The notes under the pieces are model-generated. The model was not told the origin of the DNA, did not search any database, and saw only the letters and a program-made list of their open reading frames with translations. Made by a program: the position numbers and the translations under genes. From the NCBI RefSeq assembly GCF_004342685.1, contig NZ_SMBZ01000002.1, positions 1 through 64,000 of the forward strand: DNA of 64,000 nucleotides. Reading direction: 5' to 3'. Positions 1 to 9,014 of this stretch are shown piece by piece. The first letter of the stretch is position 1, and each line of letters begins with the position of its first letter. Origin of the DNA: Sphingobacterium alimentarium (lineage in GTDB: Bacteria > Bacteroidota > Bacteroidia > Sphingobacteriales > Sphingobacteriaceae).

Positions 1-79
1 TCAATTCATCAAAGGTTGGTGGAAAGGCCATCAATTGATGCTGATAGTAGGGTTTGAAATTAGGTAATTTCCGAGACAT
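1..79 (-). CDS. Partial transposase, IS1182-like (N-terminus only)
   Basis: The frame opens with ATG at 79 and runs off the left edge after 26 codons. It contains YQHQLMAFPPTFDEL, which matches the characteristic start of IS1182-family DDE transposases (a tyrosine/asparagine-rich stretch, then QLM-PP-DEL). Only the N-terminus is visible, so the catalytic residues cannot be checked and it is unknown whether the gene is intact. The family call rests on this short motif and the neighbouring element end. Confidence 0.55.
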   Translation of the reverse strand, partial: MSRKLPNFKPYYQHQLMAFPPTFDEL

Positions 80-153
80 AATCATCGATTTTTAATACTT
101 AAATATATGAAAATCAAATGATTATATCAATAAAAATAAGAGGAAATATAACA

Positions 154-190
154 TAAAAAAAGACTGTACCACTTATTTATGATACAGCCC
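154..190 (-). terminator. Hairpin with T-run (minus strand), inside the IS end
   Basis: On the minus strand GGCTGTA and TACAGTC pair (one G-T) around a loop of about 18 nt, followed by seven T. It could stop transcripts leaving the DsbD gene, or be the outward-facing hairpin of the IS end that blocks read-in transcription. Both readings fit. Confidence 0.45.
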
Positions 191-237
191 CATCTTCAAT
201 TAAAATAAACAGTTCAGGTTGTTGAAACTTCTTTTAT

Positions 238-1968
238 CTATTTAGATTTAAATTTTTCGAGTCCCGATCGCAGGAAAGCCTCGTATTTGTCTATATCATA
301 CACAGCTCCGCTTGTAGGAACCAATAACTGGCCATCGCTATCCAATAAAGCATATAACGGCTGCGAATTGCTGTTGAATCGTGTGATCTGCAGGTCCGCA
401 TTGCGCTTGCTTACCGTATTGACTTTCTTTCCCGTCGAAGGGGAGATATAATGTTCGCTCTCTGGAAGCGTCAGCACCTTGTCATCCACATACAGCTCTA
501 CCAATATAAATTCCTCGTTTATCAGGTTTCTGATTTTCGGTGCGCTCCATACTTCCGCCTCCATCTTACGGCAGTTGACACAGTTCCAGCCCGTGAAATC
601 TAGCATCAGCGGTTTATTCTGTGCTTTGCTAGCCGCCAGTGCCTCTTCGTAATCATAATACGGATCCATGCCCTTGATGGTGGCTTTGCTGTGAAAATAA
701 GTATAATGCTTGCGCGAGGAGGCCTCAGCCGACTGCGCGCTATGTCCAGCGGATACGCCCGATGTCAAATCAAAGTCCTGTGTGCCTATAGGTGGCAAGA
801 ATGCCGATATCGCTTTCAGCGGAGCACCCCACATGCCTGGCACCATATACAGCACAAAGGTGAAAACCAGTATCGCCAGCATCGTGCGCGGCACCGAAAG
901 GTATTCCAGCGTACTGTCGTGCGAAAACTTGATCTTGCCAATCAGATAGAGTCCCAACAGGCCGAATATCACAATCCATAAAGCCAAGTAGACCTCTCTG
1001 TCTAGGAAGTTCCAATTGTAGGCTAAGTCTACGTTGGACAGAAACTTCAGCGCCAGCGCCAGCTCCAGAAAGCCCAGCACCACTTTTACACTGTTGAGCC
1101 ATCCCCCCGATTTAGGGAGAGACTTCAACATGGAGGGGAACATCGCAAAGAGCACAAATGGAATGGCCAGCGCCATAGAAAATCCGAGCATCCCGATCGC
1201 CGGACCCAAGCGTTCGCCACGGGTGGCAGCTTCCACCAGCAAAGTGCCGATGATCGGCCCAGTACAGGAGAAGGAAACCACAGCCAGACTGGCAGCCATA
1301 AAAAATAGGCCTACGAGTCCGCCTTTATCCGAATTGGAATCTATTTTGTTGACAAAAGAACTCGGCAGGGTAATCTCAAAAGCTCCTAAGAAGGAAGTCG
1401 CGAAGACCACCAAAAGTAGGAAGAAAAAGAAATTGAAAATACCGTTTGTAGAGAGTTCGTTGAGTGCTTCGGGACCAAAAGCGATAGTAATGAGCATACC
1501 CAAAGCCACGTAAATGACAATAATGGAAAGTCCATACAGCAGCGCTTGAGTGATCGCTTTGGAACGTGAACCTGCTTTTTTGGTAAAGAAACTCACTGTC
1601 AGCGGCACCATAGGGAAGATACAAGGCATAAAAAATGCTGCAAAACCACCCAGCACACCGGCGACAAAAATCTTCCACAGTGAAGCCTCCGGAGTAGAAC
1701 CTTGATCGGAAGCGGGTACAACAGCAGCTTTTGCGGTTGAATCCTGCGCTGCGGAATCCACACCGTCGGAAAATACTACATCGTCAAAATTAACTAGTCC
1801 GGTCGTGTCCGCCTCCTCAGCCACAGTGCTTTCGCTCGACTGACCGTCGCTAAACTCCACATCATCAAAATTAATTAATGTATCTTGAGCTGTAAGATTT
1901 CCTGCTCCGAAGCTCAGGAAAATTACAAATACATATTGCAGAATATTTTTCATCATGTTGACTTTCAT
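238..1968 (-). CDS. dsbD: DsbD-family thiol:disulfide interchange protein lacking the N-terminal DsbD-alpha domain
   Basis: A 576-residue inner-membrane electron carrier that should pass reducing power from the cytoplasm to periplasmic thiol proteins. Residues 1-28 form a signal peptide ending in LTAQ. The transmembrane core starts near residue 98 with the cysteine motif MPCIFPMVP, and the partner motif SFSCTGPIIG follows. The C-terminal thioredoxin-like domain has WNCVNCRK. The usual N-terminal immunoglobulin-like DsbD-alpha domain is absent. In its place is an acidic linker with a duplicated motif (INFDDVEFSDG and VNFDDVVFSDG). ATG codons 5 and 6 could also be starts; the first was kept because all give a signal peptide. 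Family confidence is high; the natural partner is unknown. Confidence 0.88.
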   Translation of the reverse strand: MKVNMMKNILQYVFVIFLSFGAGNLTAQDTLINFDDVEFSDGQSSESTVAEEADTTGLVNFDDVVFSDGVDSAAQDSTAKAAVVPASDQGSTPEASLWKIFVAGVLGGFAAFFMPCIFPMVPLTVSFFTKKAGSRSKAITQALLYGLSIIVIYVALGMLITIAFGPEALNELSTNGIFNFFFFLLLVVFATSFLGAFEITLPSSFVNKIDSNSDKGGLVGLFFMAASLAVVSFSCTGPIIGTLLVEAATRGERLGPAIGMLGFSMALAIPFVLFAMFPSMLKSLPKSGGWLNSVKVVLGFLELALALKFLSNVDLAYNWNFLDREVYLALWIVIFGLLGLYLIGKIKFSHDSTLEYLSVPRTMLAILVFTFVLYMVPGMWGAPLKAISAFLPPIGTQDFDLTSGVSAGHSAQSAEASSRKHYTYFHSKATIKGMDPYYDYEEALAASKAQNKPLMLDFTGWNCVNCRKMEAEVWSAPKIRNLINEEFILVELYVDDKVLTLPESEHYISPSTGKKVNTVSKRNADLQITRFNSNSQPLYALLDSDGQLLVPTSGAVYDIDKYEAFLRSGLEKFKSK

Positions 1969-1976
1969 AAATTGGA

Positions 1977-2012
1977 AATAGATTAGCCAAGTGATGCTTG
2001 GCTAAATCTATT
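1977..2012 (-). terminator. Hairpin between the cysteine-synthase-like gene and dsbD
   Basis: Arms AATAGATTAGCCAAG and CTTGGCTAAATCTATT pair with one bulged base around a TGATG loop. It lies 48 bases past the stop of the upstream gene and only 9 bases before the dsbD start. It could be a weak terminator or a hairpin in the dsbD leader that limits translation. The T-run is poor. Confidence 0.4.
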
Positions 2013-2059
2013 CTACCTAAACAAACCACCTAATCTCAATTAGGCTGGAAACATTATAT

Positions 2060-3124
2060 CTAACCTATTAAAGGCTTTTCTAATCGCGCTATGGGTTGAA
2101 ATCCCGTAAATTCAAGGTCTGTCGATATGTAGCCCTCTTTGATAGGCTCCTCTTTGACCAAATCCGTGCTTAAATATTTCTTGTTATCATCACATAAAAG
2201 TGTGACCACAACCGCATCATCTCCCAATTGTTCTTTAATTTTGATTGCTCCGATGACATTCGCACCTGAGGATATGCCTACTGCTAGACCTAATTGCTTG
2301 GCCAATTTTTGAGCCATCAGAATAGAATCACCATCCGAAGCGCACACCACCTCATCCAACTCTTCAAGCTTTACAATAGCAGGGATAAATTCATCCGAAA
2401 TACCTTGAATACGATGTGCACCTACCTTGTAACCTGTGGTCAACGTAGGACTTTCCTGAGGTTCTAAAGGATGGATTTTCACAAAAGGGTTATAGTTTTT
2501 CAATTGCTTTCCTACACCCATTACGGTTCCGCCTGTACCTACACCTGCTACAAAAGCATCTGCGGTAAGACCTTTGTTTTTTAATTGCAACGCAATCTCT
2601 TTACCTGTAGTCAGCTCGTGCGCCTCCGCATTAAATTCATTTTCAAATTGACAAGGAAGAAATACACCTCCCGCAGCAGCCAATTCTTCACTCAACCTAA
2701 TACTTCCCAGAAAGCCGCCCTCCTCTTTGCTGATGAGCTGAATATCCGCACCCATACTTTTTATAATATCGATACGCTCTTTGCTCAACCAATTAGGCAT
2801 AATAATTTTTACCTGATGCCCGAGAGCCTTTCCTATAGCCGAAAACGCAATACCGGTATTACCGCTAGTCGCTTCTACAATGGTATCTTCAGGTTGGATC
2901 TGACAGTTCATATACGCCTTATACAAAATAAATAACGCCATACGATCTTTGATACTTCCTGTCAGGTTATAATTTTCACACTTTACGTAGATTTTGCCCG
3001 GCTTGCCTTTGTAGGTGTACTGCAACTCCAACATAGGTGTATTCCCCACCAAACACCATAAGTGCTTAAATCTATTCTCCATTTCAACTGAAAGTTCTTT
3101 TTCCTCCGTAAAAATATCGTTCAT
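2060..3124 (-). CDS. PLP-dependent cysteine synthase family protein
   Basis: A 354-residue fold-type II PLP enzyme. The lysine that should bind PLP is in [10 protein letters not shown], the asparagine loop is ATSGNTGIA, and the phosphate-binding glycine loop is [10 protein letters not shown]. This is the layout of O-acetylserine sulfhydrylase and cystathionine beta-synthase cores, with no CBS or regulatory domain. It probably makes cysteine from O-acetylserine and sulfide, although relatives use other nucleophiles, so the substrate is not settled. The ATG at 3124 was chosen over a TTG nine bases upstream. It stands alone, with no sulfate-assimilation genes nearby. Confidence 0.85.
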   Translation of the reverse strand: MNDIFTEEKELSVEMENRFKHLWCLVGNTPMLELQYTYKGKPGKIYVKCENYNLTGSIKDRMALFILYKAYMNCQIQPEDTIVEATSGNTGIAFSAIGKALGHQVKIIMPNWLSKERIDIIKSMGADIQLISKEEGGFLGSIRLSEELAAAGGVFLPCQFENEFNAEAHELTTGKEIALQLKNKGLTADAFVAGVGTGGTVMGVGKQLKNYNPFVKIHPLEPQESPTLTTGYKVGAHRIQGISDEFIPAIVKLEELDEVVCASDGDSILMAQKLAKQLGLAVGISSGANVIGAIKIKEQLGDDAVVVTLLCDDNKKYLSTDLVKEEPIKEGYISTDLEFTGFQPIARLEKPLIG

Positions 3125-3543
3125 ATGTAGCAATTGTAATTACAAACAAAATTGCATGAATAAAAAATATTATTCAACACCTACTTGTATATTCAAAAAA
3201 TTAATCAGAATTTTTAATTAAAAACAAGAAATATATCAGTATTTCGGTTTTAGAATATTAGACTGCCGAAATTTTAGCTATACCAGACGGCATACCATTT
3301 TTACCTTACAGAAAAGTAGTTAGGTGTCTAATCCATTTATTAGAGAAATGAATTAGACACCTAAGTAAAAGATTAATGGATAAAGGGTTTTTAGAGGATG
3401 AACCCGAAAATATACAGTATCAAACCGGTGAAACAGGTTAAAGCCATGTCCCACATACCTATTCTACCCCAAAATTTATGGGCTTTACTGAAAGCATTGG
3501 GTCTGGGTTGCTTACCAAATTTTCTTAACGATGCGATAATTAA
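3125..3543. other. Gene-free stretch at the edge of the accessory patch
   Basis: No credible intact gene. The only ordered feature is a hairpin at 3320-3364. A short frame from 3377 (MDKGFLEDEPENIQYQ, stop at about 3443) and a 60-codon frame at 3398-3580 do not resemble known proteins and sit where the upstream part of the broken helicase would be expected. They are read as decayed sequence. Confidence 0.4.
3320..3364. repeat. Inverted repeat, 17-bp arms, 11-nt loop
   Basis: Arms TTAGGTGTCTAATCCAT (3320-3336) and ATGAATTAGACACCTAA (3348-3364) match at 16 of 17 positions. No T-run follows on either strand, so it is not a typical terminator. It lies at the border between core DNA and the helicase remnant, so it may be an operator, an old element end or a recombination scar. 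Confidence 0.7.
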
Positions 3544-6298
3544 CACTATCCAGAACCTGCTCCGTATGGTGGAGAATTAAAATCATTCCACCGTAACGAT
3601 TGCCTTGTCGTGGATAATGGTTGGGTCGGTCATCTGCAAAATGTAGATACATCAAATGGTGCAGCCGTATTCCACCCATTGCAATTACCACCCTCACAAA
3701 AAGTAAGAGCCGAAGCCTACATTGCTGTGCGTGATGTTTATCAAGATCTTTATACCAAGGAGGCGAAGCTTCAGACCGAACGCAAAGAAGAAAGAGAAAA
3801 TCTTAATCAATTATACGATGCCTTTGTCAAAAGGTACGGAAACCTCAACAGTGCCGATAATATCAAGCTCATCAAAACGGACAGTTCCGGAAAGGAAATA
3901 CCTTATCTGGAACGTGTGGTTGGTGGTGTGGTACACAAAGCCGATATATTCAGTCACCCTGTAAGTTTTTCTACCTTAACCATAACAACGGACAATCCCG
4001 AAGAAGCATTAGCGGCCTCGCTCAATAAGTACGGAAACGTGGATTTGAATTATATGTCCGAAATCAGCGGTATGACTGATGACGCTTTGAAAGAAGCCTT
4101 ACACGGTCGTATTTATTACAATCCTTTACAAAAGGAATACGAAATATCCGAACGCTGGATTGCAGGTAACGTTGTGGAAAAAGCCCAGGAAGTCAAAGCA
4201 TATCTCGAAAGTAATCCCGATGATGCACAGGCTAAAGGAAGCCTTACCGTTTTGGAAGAAGCCCGACCAAGACGAATTGAGTTTGAAGAATTGGATTTTA
4301 ACCTCGGCGAACGTTGGATACCCACTGGTATTTATGGCCGGTTTGCTTCACATCTTTTTGATACGGAGGTCAGCATTCATTACTCGGAGAGTTCTGATGA
4401 TTTTTCTGTAAGCTGTAAACAAAAGAATGTTCATATATGGGATAAATACGCCGTAAAAGCTGAAAGCCGGGCGTTTGACGGGATTGCTCTGCTCAAACAC
4501 GCCCTAGTCAATACTACGCCTGATATTACTAAAAAAGTGATGGTTGGCGATCAAGAAGTCAAGGTACGGGATATGGAAGCCATACAAATGGCGAATACCA
4601 AGATTGATGAAATCCGAACCGCTTTTACCGACTGGCTTCACGCACAGAACGATGAGTTTAAAAACAGGCTGACCGACCAGTACAACGATACTTTTAACTG
4701 TTTCGTTCGCCCGAACTATGACGGAAGCCATCAGGAATTTCCGGGATTAGACCGCAAGGGAGCAGGCATTGAAGACCTGTATTCAAGCCAAAAGGACACC
4801 GTTTGGATGATAAAGCTGAACAACGGCGCTATCTGCGACCACGAAGTAGGCGCAGGAAAAACACTGATAATGTGCACCGCAGCACAGGAAATGAAGCGTT
4901 TAGGATTAGCCCATAAGCCGATGATTATAGGGCTGAAAGCGAACATACCTGCCATTGCTGAAGACTACCGAAAAGCCTATCCACACGCTAAAATACTTTA
5001 TCCAGGTATTGATGACTTTACGCCTAAAAAACGCCTGCGCATTTTCGGGGATATTAAAAATAACGATTGGGATTGTGTGATACTCACACACCACCAGTTT
5101 GGTATGATACCGCAGTCGCCCGAAATACAAAAGGAAATCCTCGAAATAGAACTGGACAGCGTAGAGCGTAACCTCGATGCCCTGAAATCGCAAGGTAAGG
5201 AAGTGACAAGGGGAATGCTCGCCGGGGTCATCAAGCGAAAAGAAAATCTTGAAGTAAAGCTGAAAACGCTGCAACACGATATTGAAAACCGTAAGGATGA
5301 TATTGTGGACTTTAAGATGATGGGCATAGACCATTTGTTTCTGGACGAAAGCCACCAATTTAAAAACCTGATGTTCAACACCCGCCATACACGGGTTGCC
5401 GGATTGGGTAATGTGGATGGAAGCCAGAAAGCATTAAACCTGCTCTTTGCAGTTCGCACCATTCAGGAACGCACCAATGCTGATATGGGCGCAACCTTTC
5501 TTTCGGGTACGACCATCAGCAATTCCCTGACGGAGCTGTACCTGCTGTTCAAATACCTGCGACCACGGGCAATGGAAAAACAGGGTATTCATTCCTTTGA
5601 TGCCTGGGCAGCGATCTACGCACGGAAAACCACCGATTACGAATTTTCGGTGGCTAACAATATCGTGGCAAAAGAGCGTTTCCGTTACTTCATCAAAGTG
5701 CCGGAACTGGCTCAATTCTATTCTGAAATTACGGATTACAGAACGGCAAAAGATATAGGTATTGACCGCCCGATTAAAAACGAAATTCTGTATAACATTC
5801 CACCAACCCTATTTCAGGAGCTTTTCATTAAAAAGTTGATGGAATTTGCCAAAACAGGCAATGCAGAATTGTTGGGCAGACCTCCGCTAAGCGCCAGCGA
5901 AGAAAAAGCAAAGATGCTCATCGCTACGGATTACGCCCGCAAGATGTCGCTCGATATGCGTAGGTAAGTGGTATCTATGCAGACCATCCCGATAATAAGG
6001 CTTCGCATTGTGCGGCAAATATTGCCAAATATTACAACAGATACGACGCACAAAAAGGAACGCAGTTCGTTTTTTCGGATTTGGGAACCTACAAGCCAGG
6101 CGAATGGAATGTGTACTCCGAAATCAAACGCAAGCTCGTGGAAGACCAAGGCATACCTGCCCACGAAGTAAGGTTTATTCAGGAGGCGAAAAATGACAAG
6201 CAACGTAGGGAACTTATAAACGGGATGAATGAGGGCAAAATTCGTGTGCTGTTCGGTTCTACAAGTATGCTCGGAACTGGCGTAAACGCACAATTCCT
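3544..6298 (+). pseudogene. Broken SNF2/DEAD-like helicase of a conjugative element (frameshifted, both ends missing)
   Basis: This is the central part of the very large helicase (often methylase-helicase) carried by Bacteroidota conjugative elements. The open frame begins right after a TAA at 3541. It shows a Walker A-type loop [10 protein letters not shown], the motif II box DESHQFKN and a motif III-like SGTTISN. A stop comes at 5965-5967, but the protein resumes in another frame from 5964 ([15 protein letters not shown]), so one base is missing around 5959-5963. The second frame carries the C-terminal helicase part up to GSTSMLGTGVNAQ and then breaks at about 6293, where the next helicase motif is replaced by unrelated sequence. 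It is therefore inactive and a relic of a larger element. Confidence 0.85.
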
Positions 6299-6349
6299 GA
6301 TCAGGTCAATATCAAACATCATTACGGCATTGATCTGAAATCGACTCCG

Positions 6350-6631
6350 ATGATTATTGTCATGATAGTATTGTCGGTCATTATCTCATTGGGCTTAGGT
6401 ACTCTATATGACAAAAACAGGCAATTAAGCGACAAAAAATCATATGAGATGCGTTACCGAATGATGGAATTAGATTTTCCAAATGTTACATCAAATATTG
6501 ATTCCGTATACTCACATGACCCTTCTAAATTCCACAAATTGGTTATTAAAAGAGAAGAAGAGAAAAAACTTATCTTCAATATAAAAAAGACACAAAAAGA
6601 TATTAGAGATTTAGATAATGACAAGCTATAA
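6350..6631 (+). CDS. Fragment of a single-pass membrane protein fused to the helicase remnant
   Basis: The frame encodes 93 residues from ATG 6350 with one membrane helix (IIVMIVLSVIISLGLGTLY), then a charged coiled-coil-like tail rich in Lys and Glu. The same frame is open upstream and reads naturally (PDQVNIKHHYGIDLKSTP) back to about 6296, exactly where helicase similarity ends. The true N-terminus has probably been lost at that junction. Short membrane proteins with this layout occur in mobilization regions of Bacteroidota elements, but no specific family is claimed. Confidence 0.4.
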   Translation: MIIVMIVLSVIISLGLGTLYDKNRQLSDKKSYEMRYRMMELDFPNVTSNIDSVYSHDPSKFHKLVIKREEEKKLIFNIKKTQKDIRDLDNDKL

Positions 6632-6828
6632 AAAGAAAGAAAGCTTTTTCTTTGTCAAGAAAAAAGAAAACCTTAGGGGCAGTAATAGTCAGATAAGGAA
6701 CAAAAAAATCAAAAGAGGGTATTTGCTTTTTTTCATTTAGTAGAATCCGCAGAACAAAAAAAGAGTTCTCCAATACCATCTTATTATATAAATTTGATAC
6801 CGACTAAAAAGCGTTAGCAATATTTTTT

Positions 6829-7779
6829 ATGAGATATTTATTTATAGGGTGTATTTTTATGGTTTGCACTCTCACTTCTTGCAATAACTATACTAACCAA
6901 AACAAATCGGAAGGAACAATCGATACTTCGGAAACATCTAAGCTATCTGACAGTGTTATCTTGATTCAACACGTACATGACTGGAACAATATCTACAACA
7001 CAAAAAATATTAGCTTGTTCCAAGATCTCTATGCTGATCAAGTACTGCTTTATGGTCAATCCTTGTATTTACGAGAATGTATCAAAAACAAGAATGATTT
7101 CTTTAATAGATTCCCTGACAGTAGACAACAAATCAACGGAATAATAACCATTGATAGTATAGGCGAATATGCTAAATGTAATTTCGTGAAACGAGTGATG
7201 ATCAACAACAAAACTACAGATTATCAATCATACTTGATTTTCGAAAAGCAAGACGACATATGGAAGATCGTCGCTGAAAGCGACTTAATAACAGATAAAA
7301 ATATAGCAAAAACTAATTCAAAAGTTCCAGATGGTTCAATAAAAGGTGATTTTAATGGAGATGGAAAACTCGATTATGTATGGGCAGTGTCACCAATATT
7401 GAGGGATGATGAAATGAGTTGTTTTGGAGAATGTATTGTACAGATTTATTTTTCAGATCCGAACTTATCTATTTTAAAAATCCACGGTATAAATACTTCT
7501 CTGGAAAATCTTGGAGATCTTAACAATGATGGAAGAGATGAATTAGGTTTTCAGCCAGCATGGTTTACAAGTTGTTGGCGCAAATATTATGTTAAAACTT
7601 GGAAAAACAATAAATGGGAAGATTTAATAGAACCAATACCCACGCACTGCAATCAATGGGAAGCTGGATATTTTCCCATTGAAAAAGATTTAGAAAAAAA
7701 TAATCATGTCATAGTTACCTACAGCTTTCATAGCGGTAACGACATAAAAACACTTAAAAAATCAATTTTTGTAGATTAA
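6829..7779 (+). CDS. Lipoprotein with NTF2-like and FG-GAP-like regions
   Basis: A 316-residue predicted outer-membrane or periplasmic lipoprotein. The lipobox is LTSC at residues 15-18. Residues about 45-155 look like a SnoaL/NTF2-type fold (alternating helices and strands, with FEKQDDIWKIVAESD near the end). The C-terminal part has two calcium-loop-like motifs, GDFNGDGKLDY and GDLNNDGRDELG, as in FG-GAP/VCBS repeats. The function is unknown. It starts a block of same-strand genes (to 10457) that follows the broken conjugative gene, so it is probably accessory DNA. Confidence 0.75.
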   Translation: MRYLFIGCIFMVCTLTSCNNYTNQNKSEGTIDTSETSKLSDSVILIQHVHDWNNIYNTKNISLFQDLYADQVLLYGQSLYLRECIKNKNDFFNRFPDSRQQINGIITIDSIGEYAKCNFVKRVMINNKTTDYQSYLIFEKQDDIWKIVAESDLITDKNIAKTNSKVPDGSIKGDFNGDGKLDYVWAVSPILRDDEMSCFGECIVQIYFSDPNLSILKIHGINTSLENLGDLNNDGRDELGFQPAWFTSCWRKYYVKTWKNNKWEDLIEPIPTHCNQWEAGYFPIEKDLEKNNHVIVTYSFHSGNDIKTLKKSIFVD

Positions 7780-7808
7780 AATTGAAAACCAAAAATCTAT
7801 ATATAAAA

Positions 7809-8075
7809 ATGAATAATAAAAAATATTACATCTGGCAACTTGCTTCATTTTTAGCTAGCCACAATATGAAGATGTCAGGAGAAGAATTAGCGGAACATCT
7901 TAATCGAAACAATTTCCTAACAAATTATGGGACAACCTACCAAGGTGGACGAGGTACCTATAAACTTATTAAAGAAACGTGGAAATGGGTTCAGGAAGAT
8001 CTAAATTTATCTGACGAAGCAGAAAAGATAGCAAATTCCTTTGTCAAACCAGACGGAACTTATGCGTATCAATAA
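7809..8075 (+). CDS. Small hypothetical protein, 88 residues
   Basis: Not recognised with certainty. A cytosolic protein rich in Tyr, Trp and Lys with no signal peptide or membrane helix. Its helical N-terminus reads QLASFLASHNMKMSGEELAEHLNRN, which resembles a small helix-turn-helix-like unit. It follows the lipoprotein gene by 29 bases. The ATG at 7809 was preferred to a TTG 27 bases upstream. The mix of a small cytosolic protein among lipoproteins could reflect an immunity or regulator role, but nothing proves it. Confidence 0.6.
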   Translation: MNNKKYYIWQLASFLASHNMKMSGEELAEHLNRNNFLTNYGTTYQGGRGTYKLIKETWKWVQEDLNLSDEAEKIANSFVKPDGTYAYQ

Positions 8076-8089
8076 AATAGATTATTATA

Positions 8090-8701
8090 ATGAAAGTATT
8101 ACTACTATTAATTGTTTTGGGAATTATCATAGGTTGTAGTTCACATACGAAAAATGCAAACGAAAACACTTCTTTACAACAAGAGCCAAGTAGCATTTAC
8201 ACAGAAGATGGCGAGGAAATCACAGACGTGCCTAGTGAAACCGATTATGATGAATCTATACCTATATCTCAATATTTTAAAATAGAAACCATTAATGAAG
8301 CCTATTTCTTAGACAATGGATATTGTGTCCTAGATATTGATGTCAAAAATATTTATTCCCATAAATTTACCTCTTTCACATTAAGTGCGATCACATACTA
8401 TAAATTAAAGAATAGTACAGAATACAGGAAAAGTCATGCTCAGACAGGAAGCGACATTAAAAATGAATATAAAAGAATTACTAATTGGCAACCAAATGAA
8501 ATCAAAAATATAAAGATAGAATTACCAAGTACTGTGGATAGACCTGCGGAACGATTTCATAGAACGCCAAAGGAGATTTTCGTTGAACTTTCATGTTATG
8601 CAATTTCTATTGAAGATGAACCCAATGGTGTCTTTGCCCGATTTGACTTGATGGATTTGTGGAAAGCAAAACAAGAAGAACTCATTTCAAAGGGACAATA
8701 A
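8090..8701 (+). CDS. Hypothetical lipoprotein, 203 residues
   Basis: The N-terminal signal ends in the lipobox IIGC (cysteine 16), followed by a Ser/Asn/Glu-rich spacer and a region of beta strands (YFLDNGYCVLDIDVKN, TSFTLSAITYYKLKN) that suggests an immunoglobulin-like fold. No family is recognised. It lies 14 bases after the previous gene, so the three genes from 6829 may be one transcript. Confidence 0.65.
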   Translation: MKVLLLLIVLGIIIGCSSHTKNANENTSLQQEPSSIYTEDGEEITDVPSETDYDESIPISQYFKIETINEAYFLDNGYCVLDIDVKNIYSHKFTSFTLSAITYYKLKNSTEYRKSHAQTGSDIKNEYKRITNWQPNEIKNIKIELPSTVDRPAERFHRTPKEIFVELSCYAISIEDEPNGVFARFDLMDLWKAKQEELISKGQ

Positions 8702-8829
8702 TAGACAGTTTACTTAAGTATATTTATTCTTCTATTTGAACCATAGTATTTTAACACAAAAAACCAATAAAGACTTCGTGAGAGGTTGTCCGAAGTGAAA
8801 TATTACTTCTCGCTAGCTATTTTTACTAA

Positions 8830-9012
8830 CCCTTATTAATAAGAATTTTAGGTAAATATCGCGCACAGGAAGTGATCGATGAAAGAAATGTAGAGAGTAG
8901 TCAGAATATTACTGACACTAGCTTGGATATATTATTTCCAAATTCCGGTGATGAGAAAGCAGATTATAACAATTATTGGGAGAAAAAACTCCTGAATTAC
9001 TTAATGATTTAG
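8830..9012 (+). pseudogene. Remnant of an unidentified gene
   Basis: An open frame of 60 codons with no ATG start. It follows a TAA at 8827, reads GKYRAQEVIDERNVESSQN and SLDILFPNSGDEKADYNN, and ends in TAG at 9010. The amino-acid composition looks like real protein, but there is no plausible start except GTG 8872, and the first 180 bases after the preceding gene are non-coding. It is best read as the tail of a lost gene, and it overlaps no other convincing frame until 9015. Confidence 0.4.
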
Positions 9013-9014
9013 AA

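Larger units (their letters stand above)
1..190 (-). mobile_element. End of an IS1182-like insertion sequence (continues off the left edge)
   Basis: The left edge holds the first codons of a transposase read leftward, followed on the upstream side by about 110 bases of AT-rich non-coding DNA that ends near position 190 in an outward-facing end of the type GGGGCTGTATCATAAATA (read on the minus strand from about 190). Terminal repeats beginning GGCTGT-TCATAA are familiar from insertion sequences of this kind, so the element end is placed near 190. The other end and any target duplication lie outside the window, so the exact border is inferred. Confidence 0.55.

Noticed and set aside
1034..1513. 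159-codon rightward frame inside dsbD
   Set aside because: Antisense to membrane helices of DsbD, with a Ser/Pro/Lys-rich composition typical of such shadows.
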